Origin: Natranaeroarchaeum sp042663585
GTDB lineage: Archaea > Halobacteriota > Halobacteria > Halobacteriales > Natronoarchaeaceae
Reading direction: 5' to 3'
Assembly (NCBI RefSeq): GCF_042663585.1
Contig: NZ_JBHTAN010000001.1
Location: forward strand, 62,001-126,000
Length of the DNA stretch: 64,000 bases
Shown: in pieces, positions 53,060 through 61,980 of the stretch
Position numbering within the stretch: position 1 is the first letter of the stretch
Layout: each line of letters begins with the position of its first letter
Translations under genes and position numbers: made by a program
The notes under the pieces: model-generated
Databases searched by the model: none
The model's input: only the letters and a program-made list of their open reading frames with translations
What the model was told of the DNA's origin: nothing

Positions 53060-53575
53060 GAACGAGAATAACGAACGGAACAAATAGAACACTCAAAACG
53101 AATAAAACGAAGGTAACGAATAAGACGAACAAAATGCGCGCAACGATTCTGTTGCTCTGGGGGTACTCACTGGACTGATTGTTGACCGTGTCGAACAAAA
53201 CGGGCAAAACGAATGAAACGAACGCAATCATCGTAATTTCCTGCCCTTAGAGAAGAATACTCTCCGTACACCCAGATATAACGAATATAACGAACGAAAC
53301 GAACCACACGAACCGAATGAACGTGTTTCGTTCATTAACCTCCACGAACGAACCCGGGGCTACTTCGAGTTGTTCCCCTCATCAAAGGAAACGCCTTCAC
53401 CGAGCACATCGAACAAAACGAACGCAATGAGCGAAACGAATGCAACGGCACACATGCGCCCACCGATCAAAACGAACAGGGGGATTTAATATCGGTGTGT
53501 TCCTTTCGTCAAGCGATACGCCCTCACCGAACGCATTGAGCGAAACGAACAAAACGAACCAAACGAAAGACATCA
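53060..53575 (+). repeat. AACGAA iteron array (candidate partition site)
   Basis: Over 500 bp carry many copies of a 9-bp unit close to NAAACGAAC. In the best stretches they are exactly in phase, for example ATAACGAAC-GAAACGAAC at about 53279-53296 and AAACGAACA-AAACGAACC-AAACGAAAG at about 53542-53568. The block just before parA also contains two imperfect 45-bp copies of one sequence (about 53371-53418 and 53499-53549). The last copies lie directly before the parA ATG, over its promoter. This has the layout of a plasmid or chromosome centromere bound by a ParB-like partner. Function is inferred. Confidence 0.65.
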
Positions 53576-53579
53576 TTCT

Positions 53580-54389
53580 ATGAACTCTACACGAATCACC
53601 GTCGCGAACCAGAAAGGTGGCGCAGGGAAAACAACCGACGTGATCCACACCGGTGGCGCACTATCCGCTCGCGGGCACGACGTCCTCCTCGTCGATATCG
53701 ATTATCACGGCGGACTCACGTGCTCGCTCGGGTACGAAGACCTGTACTACGATACCGAGCGGACCACGCTGTTCGACGTCCTCGACTTCGAGCAGATGGG
53801 GTCTATCAACGACATTGTCGTCGAGCACGAGGAATTCGATATACTTCCGGCCAGTGAGAAACTCGCAAACAACAAGAACATCCAGACACTGCTCGAAGCC
53901 CCCAAGAGTCGGGAACGGCTTGGAATGGCGCTCGACGAACTCGAATCCGACTATGACTACATCATCGTCGATACCCCACCATCGCTCAACGTTCTCACCG
54001 ACAACGCACTGGTCGCGACAGGTAACGTCCTGATCCCCGTGATCCCCGAGAAACTCAACGCCAACAGTCTTCAGATCTTCGCCAAGCAGTTGAGTTCGCT
54101 CGAACCAGCCTACGGCGACATCAACCGACTCGCCATCCTCTGCAATCGTGTCGAGCAAAACGGCGAACATCGACGCACGATCGACGAGATCAACGACGCA
54201 TACTCTCTGCCCGTCTTCGAGATACCGAAGCGGACGGACCTCTCACAATCGATCGGCGACGGCGTCTCCATATTCGGCTTCGGTAAGGAGAACAAGCGTG
54301 TCGAAGACGCCCGCGGGCTATTCAACGAAATAGCCGATCTGTTCGACGAGACCTTCGAAAAGGCTGCGACTGAGCAGGTGACAGCATGA
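53580..54389 (+). CDS. parA: ParA-family partition ATPase
   Basis: A 269-residue ParA/MinD-type ATPase. The deviant Walker A (KGGAGKTT, residues 12-19) is followed by DVLLVDIDYHGGLTCSLGY (switch region) and DYIIVDTPPSLNVLTDNAL (Walker B-type). Length and architecture are those of small ParA proteins without an N-terminal HTH. ParA proteins move DNA by ATP-driven oscillation using a centromere-binding partner. Here the partner is probably the next gene, overlapping by 4 bp, and the repeats upstream are the likely centromere and autoregulatory site. Confidence 0.93.
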   Translation: MNSTRITVANQKGGAGKTTDVIHTGGALSARGHDVLLVDIDYHGGLTCSLGYEDLYYDTERTTLFDVLDFEQMGSINDIVVEHEEFDILPASEKLANNKNIQTLLEAPKSRERLGMALDELESDYDYIIVDTPPSLNVLTDNALVATGNVLIPVIPEKLNANSLQIFAKQLSSLEPAYGDINRLAILCNRVEQNGEHRRTIDEINDAYSLPVFEIPKRTDLSQSIGDGVSIFGFGKENKRVEDARGLFNEIADLFDETFEKAATEQVTA

Positions 54390-54799
54390 GCGACGGCTGG
54401 GGGGATGCCTCCGGTATCGAGGGCAACTACGATGACGACGACTCCTCGGATACAGATGTAGAGGAGGAACCGGCTGAAGCCAGTTCGTCGACGGCACCGA
54501 ACGAATCGAGCTCCACGAGTGAATCGACTGCAACGAACGAAACGAACGAAACGAACGAAACGAGCAAAACGAAGACGAACATCAAAGACGAGTGGAACGG
54601 CCGGACAATCTATATCCCGGACGGCATTCTTGGCGACCTGGAAGATACTTATCTGGAATCACAACTGAAGCTCAGGAAAGCGGGCCAGGACGAGTTCAAG
54701 AAAAATCGGCATTTTTACCCCCTCCTCGTCCAGTTTGGCCTCGAAGGACTCGCCGACGCCGATGCCGATGAACTGCAGAATCGATTATCCGACCTCTGA
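54386..54799 (+). CDS. Putative centromere-binding partner of ParA
   Basis: A 137-residue protein. Residues 1-70 are a disordered acidic Ser/Thr/Asn/Glu linker that includes TNETNETNETSKTKTN. The C-terminal 70 residues are basic-acidic helices (NGRTIYIPDGILGDLEDTYL, then LESQLKLRKAGQDEFKKNRH and LLVQFGLEGL) compatible with a small ribbon-helix-helix or similar DNA-binding fold. The DNA encoding the linker repeats the 9-bp AACGAAC unit found upstream of parA. A ParB-type role is inferred from position and size; there is no homology to ParB. Confidence 0.7.
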   Translation: MSDGWGDASGIEGNYDDDDSSDTDVEEEPAEASSSTAPNESSSTSESTATNETNETNETSKTKTNIKDEWNGRTIYIPDGILGDLEDTYLESQLKLRKAGQDEFKKNRHFYPLLVQFGLEGLADADADELQNRLSDL

Positions 54800-54829
54800 A
54801 AGGAGTAGTGGAGACTCATCCGGGGATTC

Positions 54830-55369
54830 CTACTCTACTCTGTCAGGGTTCGTTTCGGACTCGATCAGCGCACGCCGGAGGACCGTCAGCAACAGATACG
54901 TTTCGTATTTTTGTGTCCGGCAGTGCTCACACGGAGCCATCTCTGCCCCGACCGAATCGAGGACGTCGCCGTACTCGGACCGTAGTTCGGAAGCGAGTTT
55001 CGACACCTGAGGCGCAGCGGCGTCGATGAGCGGCCCGAGGTCCTCCAGCGCACCATCCGGTAGCTGGTACGAGAGCACGATCGTATTTGCCCGGTAGTGC
55101 TTGGTAGTGCCACCTCGGCGTTCCTCGAGGCGTGCAACGTCGACGAGACCCGCGTCGCGGAGCTCGTTCACGTGATGGCGGACCGTGTTCTCGGTGCGTT
55201 CGTACCCCCGGTCGGCTAACTCCTCGCTGATTGCGGCGATCGTCATCTCCGACTCGGCGAGCATATCGAGAATCATTGCTCGCGAAGGTTCGTCGACCGC
55301 GCTGGAGATAGCCGGATCGCGGATGGCGACGTCTTCGAGGCCGACGTCGGTGGTGAATTCAGTCATCAA
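54830..55369 (-). CDS. ArsR-family metal-responsive regulator
   Basis: A 179-residue winged-helix protein: DEPSRAMILDMLAESEMTIAAISEEL, then TENTVRHHVNELRDAGLVDVARLEERRGGTTKHY. The C-terminal part has MAPCEHCRTQKYET, a CxxC that could bind metal. It is divergent from the copper chaperone and P-type ATPase genes across a 150-bp AT-rich region, so it probably controls them in response to copper. ATGs at 55369 and 55366 are equivalent. Confidence 0.82.
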   Translation of the reverse strand: MMTEFTTDVGLEDVAIRDPAISSAVDEPSRAMILDMLAESEMTIAAISEELADRGYERTENTVRHHVNELRDAGLVDVARLEERRGGTTKHYRANTIVLSYQLPDGALEDLGPLIDAAAPQVSKLASELRSEYGDVLDSVGAEMAPCEHCRTQKYETYLLLTVLRRALIESETNPDRVE

Positions 55370-55521
55370 CTGAACAGTACAGTAGCCTCCCAGTAGAACC
55401 GTTCGGTTCGCTCAGCAAGCCCCAAACGAGCCATTGTACCGGCCCAACAGCTCGTAATTGTATCCAAACATATCATATCGATAATACTTATGGGTCGATG
55501 GGTGCTACGTATACTCGTCCA

Positions 55522-55737
55522 ATGAACGAAACACTCCAACTCAGGGTGCTGGATTTTAGCTGTCCAAGCTGTGCGAACACAGTCGAACGAGCGATCGGGA
55601 AACTAGATGGGGTTGCAGACGTCGAAGTCCACTTCACGACGGGTCGGGTCGAGGTCGAATACGAAGAATCGGCGGTCGCGACTCGGGATATCGAGACAAT
55701 TATCGAGAAACAGGGCTACACGCCCCAACCCGCGTGA
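55522..55737 (+). CDS. Heavy-metal-associated (copper chaperone) protein
   Basis: A 71-residue HMA-domain protein with the metal site SCPSC near residue 13 and the beta-alpha-beta pattern ending in DIETIIEKQGYTP. It delivers Cu+ or a similar soft metal. It lies 6 bp upstream of a P-type ATPase that lacks its own N-terminal metal-binding domain, so it supplies this domain in trans. ATG 55498 is an alternative start 24 bp upstream. The promoter (ATATCAT ... ATAATACTTA, 55470-55490) is AT-rich. Confidence 0.88.
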   Translation: MNETLQLRVLDFSCPSCANTVERAIGKLDGVADVEVHFTTGRVEVEYEESAVATRDIETIIEKQGYTPQPA

Positions 55738-55743
55738 GCAGCG

Positions 55744-57675
55744 ATGATGGCTCGACTCGAACGAATCAAACTGACAGTCCGACGTAACCGTACCGCGGTA
55801 GTGGCGGCGATGAGCGGGCTGTTCTTCGTTGTCGGCTGGGCGCTCGATTTCGCTACGTCCTACCAGACGGCGAGTTCGGTACTCCTCGTCGCCGGGGCAG
55901 TCGTTGGCGGATTCGACATCGCAAAGAAGGCGTACTACACGCTTCGGAGCGGGACCGTCGGCATCAACACGCTGGTAACTCTGGCCGCAATCGGTGCGAT
56001 CCTCATCGGCGAGTTCTGGGAGGCCGCCGGCGTTGTCTTCCTGTTCTCGCTCGGGAACTATCTCGAAGCGCGGACGATGAGTAAGACCCGGACGGCGCTC
56101 ACGGAGTTGCTAGAAATGACACCGGACACGGCGGTGGTTCGCCGTGATGGCGAGCAAGTCGAGATCCCCGCCCGCGAGGTCGAGACTGGCGAAACTGTAA
56201 TCGTCAAACCCGGAGCCAACATTCCGGTTGACGGCGAGGTCGTCGACGGCGAAAGCGCGGTCGATCAATCCCCTGTCACGGGTGAGAGCGAGCCGGTCCA
56301 CAAGGCCGCCGGCGACGAGGTCTACGCGGGCACGATCAATCAGGAAGGGGCCATCGAGGTCGTGGCGACGGGGACCGGCACGGATACGACACTCCAGCGG
56401 ATCATCCGGCGGGTCGAAGCGGCCCAGGAGGCCAAAGCCCCGACCGAGACGATCATCGAACGGTTCGCGAAGTACTACACGCCGAGCATCATCCTGCTGG
56501 CTGCGGGAACGTATCTGGTGACCGGCAATGTCATCATGGCGCTGACGCTACTCGTGATCGGCTGTCCGGGTGCGCTCGTCATCGGCCCGCCGGTCAGCAT
56601 CGTCTCCGCTATCGGGAACGCTGCCCGCAACGGCATCCTGCTGAAAGGTGGCGAACACCTCGAACAGGCCGGCAAGATCGACGTTGTCGCCTTCGACAAG
56701 ACGGGGACGCTGACGAAAGGGGAGACGGTCGTCGCGGGCGTCAAAGGGTTCGCGGGCGACGCCGAGGAGGCGCTCCGACTCGCTGCGATCGCCGAACAAA
56801 AAAGCGAACACCACCTCGCCAGTGCGATTCTCGACGCCGCCCGAACCAGTGGTGAGGGACCGAGCATCGCGACGGATGGCGGCACCGCTGTTCGTGACGT
56901 CGACGAGGAGGCTTCCGAGCCATCGATTCCCGAGTCGGATCGCTTCGAGGTGGTTGCCGGCAAAGGAGTCATCGCACGATACGACGGCCACGACATCGCC
57001 GTCGGAAATCGGACACTGCTCGACGAACGGGATATCTCGATACCCCCTGCTGTCGCCGACCACGTCCGCGAGCGTGAAGCAGACGGTGAGACGGCTGTTC
57101 ACGTCGTCCACGACGGCGTTACTGTCGGTGTGATCGCCCTTCGCGACGAACTTCGCGAGACTGCACCGGACGTCGTGCAGGCGCTGAAAGACAGCGGGAT
57201 ACGGACCGTGATGCTCACCGGCGACAACGAGCGGACAGCCCACACAGTGGCCGACCAGGTCGGTATCGACGACTACCGGGCGGAACTCCTCCCCGAAGAG
57301 AAACAGGAGGCGATCCAGTCGCTCCAGAGCGAGGAGCACGTCGTCGCGATGGTCGGTGATGGGATCAACGACGCCCCGTCGTTGGCGACCGCCGATGTCG
57401 GGATTGCCATGGGTGCGGCCGGCACCGATACCGCCATCGAGACGGCGGATATGGCGCTGATGGCCGACGATCTGGAACGAATCCCGGAGGCAGTGTCGCT
57501 CAGTAAGGCGACTCGCCGCAACGTCTTCGAGAACATCGGCATCGCCGTCGCGACGGTCGGCCTGCTACTCGCGGGCGTGTTCACTGGCTACGTCCACATG
57601 ACCACCGGGATGCTTGGCCATATCGGTAGCGTTCTCCTGGTCATTCTCAACGGGATGCGCCTACTGCAGAGCTAA
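55744..57675 (+). CDS. P1B-type heavy-metal ATPase with atypical CPG motif
   Basis: A 643-residue P-type ATPase with the full catalytic core: TGES in the actuator region, DKTGTLT with the phosphorylated Asp318, and GDGIND near residue 538. Eight membrane helices fit a P1B pump. It has no N-terminal HMA domain. The membrane metal motif is CPG (Cys274) instead of CPC, CPH or SPC, and the HP motif reads SEHHLA instead of SEHPLA. Export of Cu+ is likely from the neighbours, but the altered motif leaves the metal open. It forms one operon with the chaperone. Confidence 0.88.
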   Translation: MMARLERIKLTVRRNRTAVVAAMSGLFFVVGWALDFATSYQTASSVLLVAGAVVGGFDIAKKAYYTLRSGTVGINTLVTLAAIGAILIGEFWEAAGVVFLFSLGNYLEARTMSKTRTALTELLEMTPDTAVVRRDGEQVEIPAREVETGETVIVKPGANIPVDGEVVDGESAVDQSPVTGESEPVHKAAGDEVYAGTINQEGAIEVVATGTGTDTTLQRIIRRVEAAQEAKAPTETIIERFAKYYTPSIILLAAGTYLVTGNVIMALTLLVIGCPGALVIGPPVSIVSAIGNAARNGILLKGGEHLEQAGKIDVVAFDKTGTLTKGETVVAGVKGFAGDAEEALRLAAIAEQKSEHHLASAILDAARTSGEGPSIATDGGTAVRDVDEEASEPSIPESDRFEVVAGKGVIARYDGHDIAVGNRTLLDERDISIPPAVADHVREREADGETAVHVVHDGVTVGVIALRDELRETAPDVVQALKDSGIRTVMLTGDNERTAHTVADQVGIDDYRAELLPEEKQEAIQSLQSEEHVVAMVGDGINDAPSLATADVGIAMGAAGTDTAIETADMALMADDLERIPEAVSLSKATRRNVFENIGIAVATVGLLLAGVFTGYVHMTTGMLGHIGSVLLVILNGMRLLQS

Positions 57676-57702
57676 CAGACAACTACCCCGATCTCCACTA
57701 CA

Positions 57703-58344
57703 ATGATCCAACAGAACGAAAAGAAACAGACGAACTGGAACGTCGAGTACGACACCGTCGAACCGATTCGGCTCCGAGATCCTGTCGCAGAGGCGCTGGC
57801 AGTTCTGGGGCCGGGTGATCCGTTCGTCATCAGCTATGCGGACGTCGTCAAGGCGGCCGGTCACTCCTGTCCGACGGCCGCGGGGGCCTTCCGAATTACT
57901 CAGATCGGGCTTGGCGCGCTCTATCTCGAGGGAATTCCGGTCCGCGGCGAGATCGAGGTCACCATGGGCGGGCCGAAATCGGATCCCACCTACGGCGTGC
58001 TGTCCCGACTCGTCTCGTACATCACCGGGGCCGCCGAGGAGGACGGCTTTGCCGGCCTCGCTGGCGGCTACGGTGGACGTGATGAGTTGCTCGACTTCGG
58101 CGAACTAGAGGCTGACGGGCCGACTGTCGCCTTCGAACGAACCGACACGGGCGACCGCGTTACCGTCACCTACCACGTCGACGAGATCCCGGCCGCTGGA
58201 CCTGCAACGCAGCATCTTCAGAAGATAATCGACGGGAGGGAAACGCCCGAAGAGCGCGCCGCATTTGCCGACGAGTGGCACACTCGCGTCCAGACGATAC
58301 TGACTGACGACGACTGTTTCACCGTCTCGACGGTCCGGCGGTAG
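57703..58344 (+). CDS. FmdE-like Cys/His protein
   Basis: A 213-residue protein with the segment VVKAAGHSCPTAAGAFRITQIG (about residues 46-67), which resembles the Cys/His metal-binding motif of the FmdE family (formylmethanofuran dehydrogenase subunit E domain), and GGYGGRDELLDFGE further on. Haloarchaea have no methanogenesis, so the role must differ. Relatives occur near denitrification genes, which fits the nos cluster 1 kb downstream. It follows the P-type ATPase by 27 bp. The start is the first ATG after that stop. Confidence 0.7.
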   Translation: MIQQNEKKQTNWNVEYDTVEPIRLRDPVAEALAVLGPGDPFVISYADVVKAAGHSCPTAAGAFRITQIGLGALYLEGIPVRGEIEVTMGGPKSDPTYGVLSRLVSYITGAAEEDGFAGLAGGYGGRDELLDFGELEADGPTVAFERTDTGDRVTVTYHVDEIPAAGPATQHLQKIIDGRETPEERAAFADEWHTRVQTILTDDDCFTVSTVRR

Positions 58345-58422
58345 GCGGACCTAGAGCTACCAAAATCCGGTGACGTGAGCGTTCCCATTTTGGAGGAACC
58401 TATCTCACTTCTCAGAGAGTGA

Positions 58423-58440
58423 TTGCGAACGTGTTCGCAA
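58423..58440. promoter_or_regulatory. 18-bp palindrome upstream of the nos genes
   Basis: The inverted repeat TTGCGAACGTGTTCGCAA has perfect 8-bp arms around GT. It lies 39-56 bp upstream of the DUF2249 ATG at 58479. Haloarchaeal denitrification genes are controlled by NarO-type regulators that, as I recall, use CGAA...TTCG-type palindromes upstream of the basal promoter, so this is a candidate site. No second copy was found before nosZ. Confidence 0.55.
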
Positions 58441-58478
58441 CACGAGCCATGCAGTTACTCCACAGAGTAATGGATACG

Positions 58479-58736
58479 ATGACAGAGATCGATGTCAGGG
58501 AGATCCCGCCCAACGAGCGACACGACCGGATCCACGCCACTTTCGACGGCCTCGATGCCGGCGAGACGCTCACGATAATCAACGACCACGAGCCCAAGCC
58601 GCTCTACTACGAGATGGCCGCTGAAGTGCCAGCGTTCGACGAAGACGGCTACGATGTCGAGCGCGAGGGCGCGTCGAAGTTCATCGCCCGGTTCCCGAAG
58701 GTCGACACTGACACCTCGGACCGAACGGAGCAATGA
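58479..58736 (+). CDS. DUF2249 domain protein
   Basis: An 85-residue protein (MTEIDVREIPPNERHDRIHATF ...) with the DUF2249 features LDAGETLTIINDHEPKPLYYEM and a C-terminal strand (KFIARFPK). The family is a TusA/SirA-like fold, common near denitrification and nitrite/nitric-oxide genes, where it may help assemble or protect metal enzymes. In-frame ATGs at 58449 and 58470 are alternatives. It is preceded by the palindrome at 58423-58440. Confidence 0.75.
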   Translation: MTEIDVREIPPNERHDRIHATFDGLDAGETLTIINDHEPKPLYYEMAAEVPAFDEDGYDVEREGASKFIARFPKVDTDTSDRTEQ

Positions 58737-58791
58737 GCGCGCTTACAGCTTCCCTGACCAACCCAACCAACCGACCACGAGTTATAGACCG

Positions 58792-59265
58792 ATGACAGAA
58801 GACACCAGACTCGACCGACGACGATTCGTACAGATCACCGGAGCAGCGGCCGCAAGCATGTTTCTTGCGGGTTGCTCAGGTAGTGCCGACGGTGACGACG
58901 GTAGCAACGCAGACAAATTGGGCGACGAACCGGACTACGAAGGCTGGTTCAGCGACGTCAGTAACTATGATGGGACAGTGGACAAGACCGGGAGCGACGA
59001 AGCGACCGTCGATGTCGGTGCCGGGAACGGTTTATCATTCGGACCTGCTGCAGTCGCTGTCTCCCCTGGTACGACCGTCGTCTGGGAGTGGACCGGTAAG
59101 GGCAGTGACCACAACGTCTCGGCGGAGAACGGTGACTTCGAGAGTGAGACCACAGGTGAAACGGGCTTTACCTTCGAGCACACCTTCGAGGAGTCCGGCG
59201 TTCACAAATACGCGTGTACCCCCCACAGATCCGTCGGCATGAAAGGTGCAGTCGTCGTTCAGTGA
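58792..59265 (+). CDS. Halocyanin (blue copper lipoprotein)
   Basis: A 157-residue protein with a twin-arginine signal (DRRRFVQITGAAAASMF) and lipobox (LAGC), then a plastocyanin-like domain. The likely copper ligands are His in GSDHNVS, Cys in KYACTPH, His in the same segment and Met in SVGM. It is a membrane-anchored electron carrier, the natural donor to the nitrous-oxide reductase encoded 30 bp downstream. Confidence 0.92.
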   Translation: MTEDTRLDRRRFVQITGAAAASMFLAGCSGSADGDDGSNADKLGDEPDYEGWFSDVSNYDGTVDKTGSDEATVDVGAGNGLSFGPAAVAVSPGTTVVWEWTGKGSDHNVSAENGDFESETTGETGFTFEHTFEESGVHKYACTPHRSVGMKGAVVVQ

Positions 59266-59294
59266 CGTCGAGCGATCACAGATAATATCAACCT

Positions 59295-61208
59295 ATGACA
59301 CACAGACCACAACAACGACCGAAGACGACGAACGACGACGAGAGCAAAGCGGCATCCGACGAGGAATCCGACTGGCTGCTCCCCGGATTCAAGCGTCGCG
59401 ACTTCATGAAGGCCGGCGCGGCTGCCGGTGGCCTCGGCGGACTGGCTGGCTGTACCGACCTGCTTGGGGGCGACAACAACGATGGAACGGCTGCTGCAGA
59501 CGCCAACCACTCGGTTCCACCGGGCGAGCACGACGAGTACTACGCGTTCCTCAGCGGCGGCCAGTCCGGCGGCATCCGCGTCTACGGGCTGCCATCCATG
59601 CGCGAACTCGCCCGTATCCCCGTGTTCCAGCCCGATAGCGGGACCGGATACGGCCACGATGACGAATCTCGCGAGATGCTGGAGGAGGCTGGCGGATACA
59701 CGTGGGGTGACACACACCACCCGCGGATCAGTCAGACCGACGGCGACTACGACGGCCGGTTCGCATACGTCAACGACAAGGCAAACGGTCGGATGGCTCG
59801 GATCGATCTGACGTACTTCGAGACGGACGCCATCGTCGATATCCCGAATCAGCAGGGGACCCACGGATCCTGTGCGCAGCTCCCGGACACCGACATCATC
59901 TTCGGCGTCGGCGAGTTCCGTATCCCGATGCCGAACGACGGGCGCGACCTCGATGACCCGGACGCCTACGAGTCGGTGCTGGCCGCGATCAACCCCGAGT
60001 CGATGAACGTCGAGTGGGAGGTGCGTGTCGACGGCAACATGGACAACGGTGATGGGAGCAAGGAGGGCCGGTACTTCTTCACGACTGGGTACAACAGCGA
60101 GGGCGCCGTCACCGAGCAAGGGATGACCCGCTCGGAGCGCGACGACGTCAAGGCGTTCGATATTCCCCGAATCGAGGAGGCCGTCGAGAACGGCGAGTAC
60201 GAAGTCATCAACGAGGTCCCGGTCGTCGACGGTCGGAAGGACAGCCCGCTCAATCAGGGCGACGACCCCATCGTCACCTACATTCCGACGCCGAAAAGCC
60301 CCCACGGCGTCAGTGTGACGCCGGACAACAAGTACGCAATCGCGAGCGGGAAACTCGACCCGACCGCATCAGTCATCGATATCGACATGATCGACGAGGT
60401 CGACGACCCGACGGATGCGATTGTCGGGCGCCCCCAGCTTGGCCTCGGGCCGCTCCACACCGCCTACGACGGTCGTGGCCACGCCTACACCACGCTGTTC
60501 ATCGACTCACAGATCGTCAAGTGGGACATCGAGGAAGCCGTCGAGGCGGAACCAGGGTCCGAGAGTCCAGTGATCGAGAAGCTCGACGTCCACTATAACC
60601 CGGGCCACCTGATCGCCGCGGAGTCCTACACCGAAGACCCCGCCGGCGACTGGCTCATCTCGCTGAACAAGCTCTCGAAGGATCGGTTCCTGCCCGTTGG
60701 GCCGCAACATCCGGAGAACGACCAGCTCATCTACATTGGCGACGATGAGGCGGGGATGGAACACGTAAAGGACTCGCCCGCACACGCCGAGCCCCACGAC
60801 GCGTCGATCTGTCACCGCTCGAAGCTCGATCCCGCGGCAACGTACGATCCGGACGACCTCGACCTCGAGTATACCGACGAGGGCGACGAGACGATGGAGC
60901 GCGTCGAGGATGACCGCGTCGAGATCAAGATGTACTCGACACGGAACCACTACGGCTTCCAGGAGATGACCGTCAAAGAGGGCGACACTGTCGAGTTACA
61001 GGTGACGAACATCGAGTCAACAAGCGACCTGCTCCACTCGGTGGCGATCCCGGAACACGACGTCCACATGCGGGTCGCCCCGCAGGAGACGCGAAAAGTG
61101 ACGTTCACTGCCGATGACCCCGGCGTCTACTGGATCTACTGCGCGCACTTCTGTAGTGCGCTACACCTGGAGATGCGCTCACGGCTCATCGTCCAGCCGG
61201 AGGACTGA
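59295..61208 (+). CDS. nosZ: Nitrous-oxide reductase NosZ (Tat-exported)
   Basis: A 637-residue NosZ with a twin-arginine signal (KRRDFMKAGAAAGG, then AGC). The seven-bladed propeller region begins with DTHHPRISQTDGDYDG, holding His ligands of the CuZ cluster. The C-terminal cupredoxin holds the CuA site CAHFCSALHLEM (Cys616, Cys620, His624, Met627). It reduces N2O to N2 outside the membrane. The presence of a lipobox-like AGC after the Tat motif suggests a lipoprotein form, as in many haloarchaea. The accessory genes nosD and nosF follow in the same direction. Confidence 0.97.
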   Translation: MTHRPQQRPKTTNDDESKAASDEESDWLLPGFKRRDFMKAGAAAGGLGGLAGCTDLLGGDNNDGTAAADANHSVPPGEHDEYYAFLSGGQSGGIRVYGLPSMRELARIPVFQPDSGTGYGHDDESREMLEEAGGYTWGDTHHPRISQTDGDYDGRFAYVNDKANGRMARIDLTYFETDAIVDIPNQQGTHGSCAQLPDTDIIFGVGEFRIPMPNDGRDLDDPDAYESVLAAINPESMNVEWEVRVDGNMDNGDGSKEGRYFFTTGYNSEGAVTEQGMTRSERDDVKAFDIPRIEEAVENGEYEVINEVPVVDGRKDSPLNQGDDPIVTYIPTPKSPHGVSVTPDNKYAIASGKLDPTASVIDIDMIDEVDDPTDAIVGRPQLGLGPLHTAYDGRGHAYTTLFIDSQIVKWDIEEAVEAEPGSESPVIEKLDVHYNPGHLIAAESYTEDPAGDWLISLNKLSKDRFLPVGPQHPENDQLIYIGDDEAGMEHVKDSPAHAEPHDASICHRSKLDPAATYDPDDLDLEYTDEGDETMERVEDDRVEIKMYSTRNHYGFQEMTVKEGDTVELQVTNIESTSDLLHSVAIPEHDVHMRVAPQETRKVTFTADDPGVYWIYCAHFCSALHLEMRSRLIVQPED

Positions 61209-61212
61209 CTCC

Positions 61213-61980
61213 ATGCGATCATCGCTCGCGCGTTTCATCGAGATCCGGCGGGCGCTACCGCTTCTTGCAGCGGTGCTGCTGATCGCCGCACTGTTGATCC
61301 CGGTCTGGGAGATCACGCTCACCGCACCACAGTATCCCGGCGATCCGATGATCATCGAGCTGTACGTGTATCCGCATCTGAGCGGCGATTTTGTCGAGAT
61401 TCAGGGCCTCAACAAGTACGCTGGGTTCTACTTCCCTGATCCGGTGTACGTCGAACCGAACTACGACGTACACGAGAAAGCAATCGACACGCCGGAATGG
61501 GTTCTCGGCCCCGTCGTGTACCTCCTGCTTGCACTGACTGGGATATTCGTCTCCCTTGCGCCGACGGTGCGAAAGCTCAAAATGGGCCTGATGGCCCAGT
61601 TCGCCGGCACGACGAGTGTCTTTCTGGGTATGTTTGTCCTCATCCAGTACCGCCTGTATCAGGCTGGACATACACTCGACCCCGACGCCCCACTTCGGGG
61701 TATCGAGGGGTTTACGCCACCACTGCTCGGAAGCTATGAGGTCGCGAACATCAGCGGATTCGCCTGGTTCGGCCCTGGCGGATACATGACTATCGCCGCC
61801 ATCGGCCTGCTAGCTATCGCGTACCTTGCCCGGGATACGGAAGCGACTGTTCTGGATCTCCCGGCACTACTGCGGACGATCCCGGAAACAATCCGCGAGA
61901 GAGTTACCCACCGCCGCCAGCGGGGGGATCATCACGATGACAGGCCAAACGGTACGGAGGACCGAGAAGACCATGCGTAA
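61213..61980 (+). CDS. Nos-cluster membrane protein (NosB-like)
   Basis: A 255-residue protein with about five membrane helices. The first extracytoplasmic loop has APQYPGDPMIIELYVYPHLS and GLNKYAGFYFPD, a segment I associate with NosB-like or related copper-handling membrane proteins of nos clusters; the assignment is tentative. It starts 4 bp after the nosZ stop and overlaps the start of nosD by 8 bp. It probably helps copper supply or electron transfer for NosZ. Confidence 0.65.
   Translation: MRSSLARFIEIRRALPLLAAVLLIAALLIPVWEITLTAPQYPGDPMIIELYVYPHLSGDFVEIQGLNKYAGFYFPDPVYVEPNYDVHEKAIDTPEWVLGPVVYLLLALTGIFVSLAPTVRKLKMGLMAQFAGTTSVFLGMFVLIQYRLYQAGHTLDPDAPLRGIEGFTPPLLGSYEVANISGFAWFGPGGYMTIAAIGLLAIAYLARDTEATVLDLPALLRTIPETIRERVTHRRQRGDHHDDRPNGTEDREDHA

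Noticed and set aside
52977..53231. An 84-codon minus frame that looks like a membrane protein (FVLFVTFVLFVL)
   Set aside because: The hydrophobic pattern is simply the 9-bp AACGAAC repeat read in reverse; it is better explained as part of the iteron array.
53060..53575. CRISPR array
   Set aside because: The repeats are 9 bp with no unique spacers of constant length and no cas genes nearby.
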